Source: Neptuniibacter sp. (GTDB lineage: Bacteria > Pseudomonadota > Gammaproteobacteria > Pseudomonadales > Balneatricaceae). Taken from it: DNA of 37,116 nt. The notes under the pieces were generated by a model. That model ran no database searches, was not told the origin of the DNA, and saw only the letters and a list, made by a program, of their open reading frames with translations. This document shows positions 34,701-37,116 of this stretch, in pieces. A program made the translations under genes and the position numbers. Numbering within the stretch: position 1 is the first letter of the stretch; every line of letters begins with the position of its first letter. The stretch lies in NCBI RefSeq assembly GCF_024231755.1, contig NZ_JAAEQH010000343.1, positions 1 through 37,116 on the forward strand. Reading direction: 5' to 3'.

Positions 34701-36899
34701 AATCTCTTAAGCAGTGCTAGTAATACTGGAAACAGTAATGAAACGATCAATTATGCGTTGACCAAGGATAGTGGTTATTACCTGAGGGTTGTTGCTTCTG
34801 GTTCGGATCAATCTGCTTATACGTTGGATCTGGACTTGTTTGTGAACAGCGGCGCTAATGATTTTCTCAATGGCATAGATATAGGCGATGCGGGTGATAG
34901 TCTAGGCGTTGCCACAGCAGTGGATCTGGATCAATTAGGTGATGCGGTTGTCGTTGGCTCTACTGGATTCATTACCGATAGTGAAGATTATTACACTTTT
35001 ACAGCCCCCGCTTCTGGAAGTGCTAGTCTGGTACTCACTGGACTGGAGGATAATTTGAATCTGAGCTTATACGATAGCTCAGGAGCGCTATTACGTACTT
35101 CCACTAATATTGTTTCGGCTAGCAAAGGTTTCTTTTACAGCTTAATCGATGGCGTTACCTACTATCTGGCTGTTACACCGGATGCCAATTCAGAATCAGC
35201 TTATACCCTGACTATGGACTTAGCTGTCAATCAGGGTGGGGATGATGTTGTATCTGGCAGTAACATAGGGGATGCAGGAGATAGTCAGGCATTAGCTCAT
35301 AGTGTTTCTTTAGATGATGATGGGGATGCAAGCATCAGCGGTTATGCAGGTTTTATTGCTGATAGCGTCGATTACTATCAATTTTCTGCTGGGGCTGATG
35401 GTAGTGCGGTATTTAGTTTATCCGGGTTATCAGAGAATCTGGATCTTAAACTATTCAATAGCTCCGGGGACTTGTTGGATACATCCACCAATACGGGTAA
35501 TGCTAATGAAAGCATTAGCTATGCTGTAACTGAAGGGCAAAACTATTACGTCTCCATTGAAGCGTTGTCAGATGCAGAATCAAGCTATGAGCTGAATATA
35601 AACCTTCCCGAAGCTGTTCAGATTGATCTGCAGCAGTTTAGCCGGGTTGAGGATGGAGTTGACTTGAGTTCTTTGCCCGCCTTGGGAGATGAGGATATTA
35701 GAGCTTTGGAGTCCGACAACTCTTGGAACAGTTCATTTCTAACCTACAGTTTTAATAGCGCCTACCAATTTTATTATTCAACATACGATATACCCTCTGG
35801 TAACTGGACTGCTCTTTCTGCCAGCGCTAAAGCTGTGGCCCGTGAAGCGGCCGATGCTATCGAAAATTTTACCAACCTGACCCTTACAGAGGTATCGGCG
35901 GGTGGCGGAGATATTAACTATAACGCTGTCAATACTGGTAATAATGACGGCTATTCTTATTTCCCATCGACCTTACCTATAGGTGGTGAAATATTCCTCA
36001 ATTATCAGGACCAGGGCGCTGGAAAATATGGTGAAGGAAGTAATGAGCGTTTGACGCTTATTCATGAATTGGGTCATGCACTGGGATTAGAACATCCTTT
36101 CGAAGGGCCGCACTTGCTAACCACGAGTAAGGATAATTATGACTACACTGTGATGTCTTATACGGAATCGCGTAACCTTTTGGTGGACATTACCTATGGT
36201 AACAACCAAGCGAATGCATCATATACATGGGATGCGATGCCGAGTTCTTATCAGTTGCTTGATATAGCCGCCATGCAAGCAATATATGGAGCTAATCTTG
36301 GTACAGCAACAGGAGATGATAGTTATTCAGTTAGTTTCGCGGATAAAAATTACCTCACTATTTGGGATGCTGGTGGAGAAGATTCTATTAATGTTGCTTC
36401 TACCACGGGTGATAGTGATGTGGATTTACGTCCTGGCTCGTTTTCTTCGATAGATGTTAAGACCATTCAAGAGCAGATCAATGAAGATGCTAACTGGTTA
36501 TTCACTCAGAGTAATTATGATTTTGGTAGTTGGGTGAACGAAGTTTACACGCAGGAGCAAGAGAATATTTACACAGGTGAAAATAATCTCGCCATTGCTA
36601 TTAGCGTTTGGATTGAGAATGTTTATACCGGATCAGGTAATGATGTCGTTTATGACAACGCAGTAGATAATATTATCAATACGGGTGCAGGGGACGATTT
36701 GATCCGGCTATATGAAGGTGGTTATGACACTGTGAACGGAGGAACCGGTAGCGATATTCTTGAACTAGGAGCGAATCAATCGAGTGTCACCATACAAGAT
36801 CATGGGGGTAGTTATACCTTCATAGGAGCAGATTTTGCGGTTGATGTCGTAGGTGTGGAAACGGTTAACTTCCTCGATGGAACATTGCTACTGAGCTAG
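31713..36899 (+). CDS. Giant secreted protein: DUF4214, eight PPC-like repeats, M10 metalloprotease, RTX tail
   Basis: The frame gives up to 1728 residues (numbering from the GTG at 31713; the true start may be an ATG at 31785). No N-terminal signal peptide is seen. In order: a DUF4214 domain (about 115-240, YIAYYGRPADPGGLAAW); eight tandem PPC-like beta domains (288 to about 1299); and an M10 peptidase domain. The M10 domain has zinc motif HELGHALGLEH (His1451, Glu1452, His1455, His1461) and a Met-turn VMSY at 1480-1483. A short tail has three degenerate RTX nonapeptides (TGSGNDVV, TGAGDDLI, GGTGSDIL) and ends VNFLDGTLLLS, a hydrophobic end typical of type I secretion. All active-site residues are intact. 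It is probably an exported protease or adhesin. No type I transporter is in the window. Confidence 0.9.
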   Translation: MKCTLVLRTVIDHNFGTYELVDMLMGKHFSIFESYGKKLSTSWWDQRDGLPSYKYSGNEKSLLSIALSNANNDSNGRSYLLADPVLPAMHDRLETPQFNTSPLVLLDLLEDATSEFVIQSAYIAYYGRPADPGGLAAWSAYLEQSGGDLADIIDEFGTSAEFLARYGSFSNRELVNEIYRQCFGRDAEEAGLDGYTALLDSGERTLQSIALDILLGARNQDAETVLQKIAFSELFTEEVSLGNISYSGVRHANEAKDILLGIEAATDSSGFEQLIQDYSSNIDEQDYLNGSAFADIGDEIDDAGVVDLDENAEATVKGFAENTDVFQITASASGVSDFELTGLSATVNLYLYSENELLLASAESNDNSDRLISYDLEKGQSYYVFVSPELGAESQYQLDFSLALETGGDDQLNGIDIPEAGNSQALATTVDFDVFGQASVSGYNGYLSDTADYFGFTALATGESHFNLEQLSADLNLALYAEDGSQLVLSSNGGSADESISYELVQGDTYFIGVAAEGNAASSYHLGFDMEVNYGGNDEINGIDIDDAGDTLLTSSEIELDTYGDGTVSGSVGFIDDSDDFFQLKAPASGNASFILSQLAGNLDLKLYNFSGELIASSTNGSSTEEQINFSVIEDSIYFLNVEPQGNAESEYELSLDLPINLGGNDLIGSLDIGDAGDDITMAELVTLDENGDALISGFTGFVTDESDYFSFVAPASGLSTLSLTGLEQDLNLTLFDSSGAQLSSSEQAGAGDETINYSLVTGQLYYASVTTVDSAESAYSFSMNLVVNEGGNDVVDSVDIGDAPDQRNSAISVDLDIYGDATIAGSVGFISDTDDYYKFIAPTSGLATFNLSGLNQDINLSLFDATGNLLDTSDQTGSNSEVIQYSLVGDRTYYLGASANGTAESEYQLGLDLLVETGGNDLVSDTDIGDASDSILSADLVSLDVFGDTSITGYNGFLNDNDDFYQFIAPATGAASFRLTELNENLNLQLFSSSGNLLSSASNTGNSNETINYALTKDSGYYLRVVASGSDQSAYTLDLDLFVNSGANDFLNGIDIGDAGDSLGVATAVDLDQLGDAVVVGSTGFITDSEDYYTFTAPASGSASLVLTGLEDNLNLSLYDSSGALLRTSTNIVSASKGFFYSLIDGVTYYLAVTPDANSESAYTLTMDLAVNQGGDDVVSGSNIGDAGDSQALAHSVSLDDDGDASISGYAGFIADSVDYYQFSAGADGSAVFSLSGLSENLDLKLFNSSGDLLDTSTNTGNANESISYAVTEGQNYYVSIEALSDAESSYELNINLPEAVQIDLQQFSRVEDGVDLSSLPALGDEDIRALESDNSWNSSFLTYSFNSAYQFYYSTYDIPSGNWTALSASAKAVAREAADAIENFTNLTLTEVSAGGGDINYNAVNTGNNDGYSYFPSTLPIGGEIFLNYQDQGAGKYGEGSNERLTLIHELGHALGLEHPFEGPHLLTTSKDNYDYTVMSYTESRNLLVDITYGNNQANASYTWDAMPSSYQLLDIAAMQAIYGANLGTATGDDSYSVSFADKNYLTIWDAGGEDSINVASTTGDSDVDLRPGSFSSIDVKTIQEQINEDANWLFTQSNYDFGSWVNEVYTQEQENIYTGENNLAIAISVWIENVYTGSGNDVVYDNAVDNIINTGAGDDLIRLYEGGYDTVNGGTGSDILELGANQSSVTIQDHGGSYTFIGADFAVDVVGVETVNFLDGTLLLS
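32574..35609 (+). repeat. Eight tandem PPC-like protein repeats
   Basis: Repeats start at residues 288, 412, 540, 668, 796, 924, 1052 and 1180. Repeats 2-7 are exactly 128 residues (384 bp) each; the first is 124 and the last about 120. Each runs from an acidic DIGDAGD-like opening through a DYYxFxAPASG strand, a LTGLxxNLNLxLYDSSG strand and a YYLxV strand to a GGND end. Copies have diverged at protein and DNA level, so the array is old rather than recently amplified. Confidence 0.9.
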
Positions 36900-37043
36900 G
36901 GAACCTGCGAACAAGTTTAGTTTGATCACTGCAAGCCCTAAGATATGTAACTTAGAGTTAATGATCTTAACTTCTACTCAGCGCCTTGGGCGCTTTAGTC
37001 AAAAGTGCGTAACTTATGTCGCTGAGTATGAAGTGTCCTATTT

Positions 37044-37083
37044 AGAGTCAAAGAGCTTTATAGGTTTAGAGCTCTTTGACTCT
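37044..37083. terminator. Long perfect hairpin downstream of the giant protease gene
   Basis: AGAGTCAAAGAGCT (37044-37057) pairs perfectly with AGCTCTTTGACTCT (37070-37083) around a 12-base loop. It is 145 bp after the giant gene's stop. No clean T-run follows on either strand, so it could be a weak terminator, an RNA-stability element or a repeat. A further 6-bp hairpin (36980-36994) lies nearer to the gene. Confidence 0.45.
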
Positions 37084-37116
37084 CATTATTCTGTTTAAGC
37101 AAAATCAATCCAAGTA

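Noticed and set aside
32574-35609. CRISPR array or recent DNA tandem repeat
   Set aside because: The periodicity is 384 bp at protein level, with diverged DNA and an unbroken frame; these are protein domains.

Overview
The window reads as ordinary chromosome of a marine, Oceanospirillales-like gammaproteobacterium. This is an inference from gene content: a DegS/AlgW-type protease, YhcB/ZapG, TtcA, adjacent RecC-RecB-RecD, an AcuI-type acryloyl-CoA reductase and NnrS. No rRNA, tRNA, CRISPR array, transposase or prophage was seen. Two items point to mobile or variable DNA: a 267-bp palindromic MITE-like element and a broken HD-GYP gene.

Layout. Positions 1-6.3 kb hold a truncated response regulator, a membrane-anchored DegS-type protease divergent from a Nif3-family metalloprotein, YhcB/ZapG, and a GntR/FCD regulator divergent from acuI. 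The last pair has overlapping promoters and one shared palindrome. NnrS lies convergent to acuI across a bidirectional terminator and has an NsrR-like operator upstream. Positions 6.5-9 kb hold an HDOD-GAF protein, the palindromic element and a UPF0149 protein. Positions 9-14 kb hold recQ with yqaA and a predicted membrane-anchored metzincin-like protease, then a DUF302 protein divergent from ttcA.

Positions 14.1-17.1 kb form a tight three-gene unit: a GlxA-type DJ-1/AraC regulator, an MFS transporter and a class II glutamine-amidotransferase-like protein that has lost its catalytic cysteine. Positions 17.3-18.9 kb hold a PAS-GGDEF diguanylate cyclase and two small orphan genes. Positions 19.0-27.7 kb are the overlapping recC-recB-recD operon for double-strand-break repair.

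Positions 27.8-31.6 kb hold a GAF/HD-GYP phosphodiesterase gene broken by a one-base shift in a C7 tract, a 53-residue membrane protein with its own terminator, a GrxA-type glutaredoxin with an unusual CGFC site, about 700 bp of very A+T-rich DNA without genes, a single-domain STAS protein and a short-chain dehydrogenase. Positions 31.7-36.9 kb encode one giant protein: a DUF4214 domain, eight tandem PPC-like domains (six of exactly 128 residues), an M10 metzincin domain and a short degenerate RTX tail. It is probably a type I secreted protease or adhesin.

The cyclic-di-GMP and signalling genes (GGDEF, HD-GYP, HDOD-GAF, STAS, response regulator) and the secreted giant protein suggest surface or biofilm biology. 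No single clear new system was found. The best leads are the pseudo-amidotransferase operon, the HExxHxxGxxD protein, the giant PPC-M10 protein, the MITE-like element and the broken HD-GYP gene.
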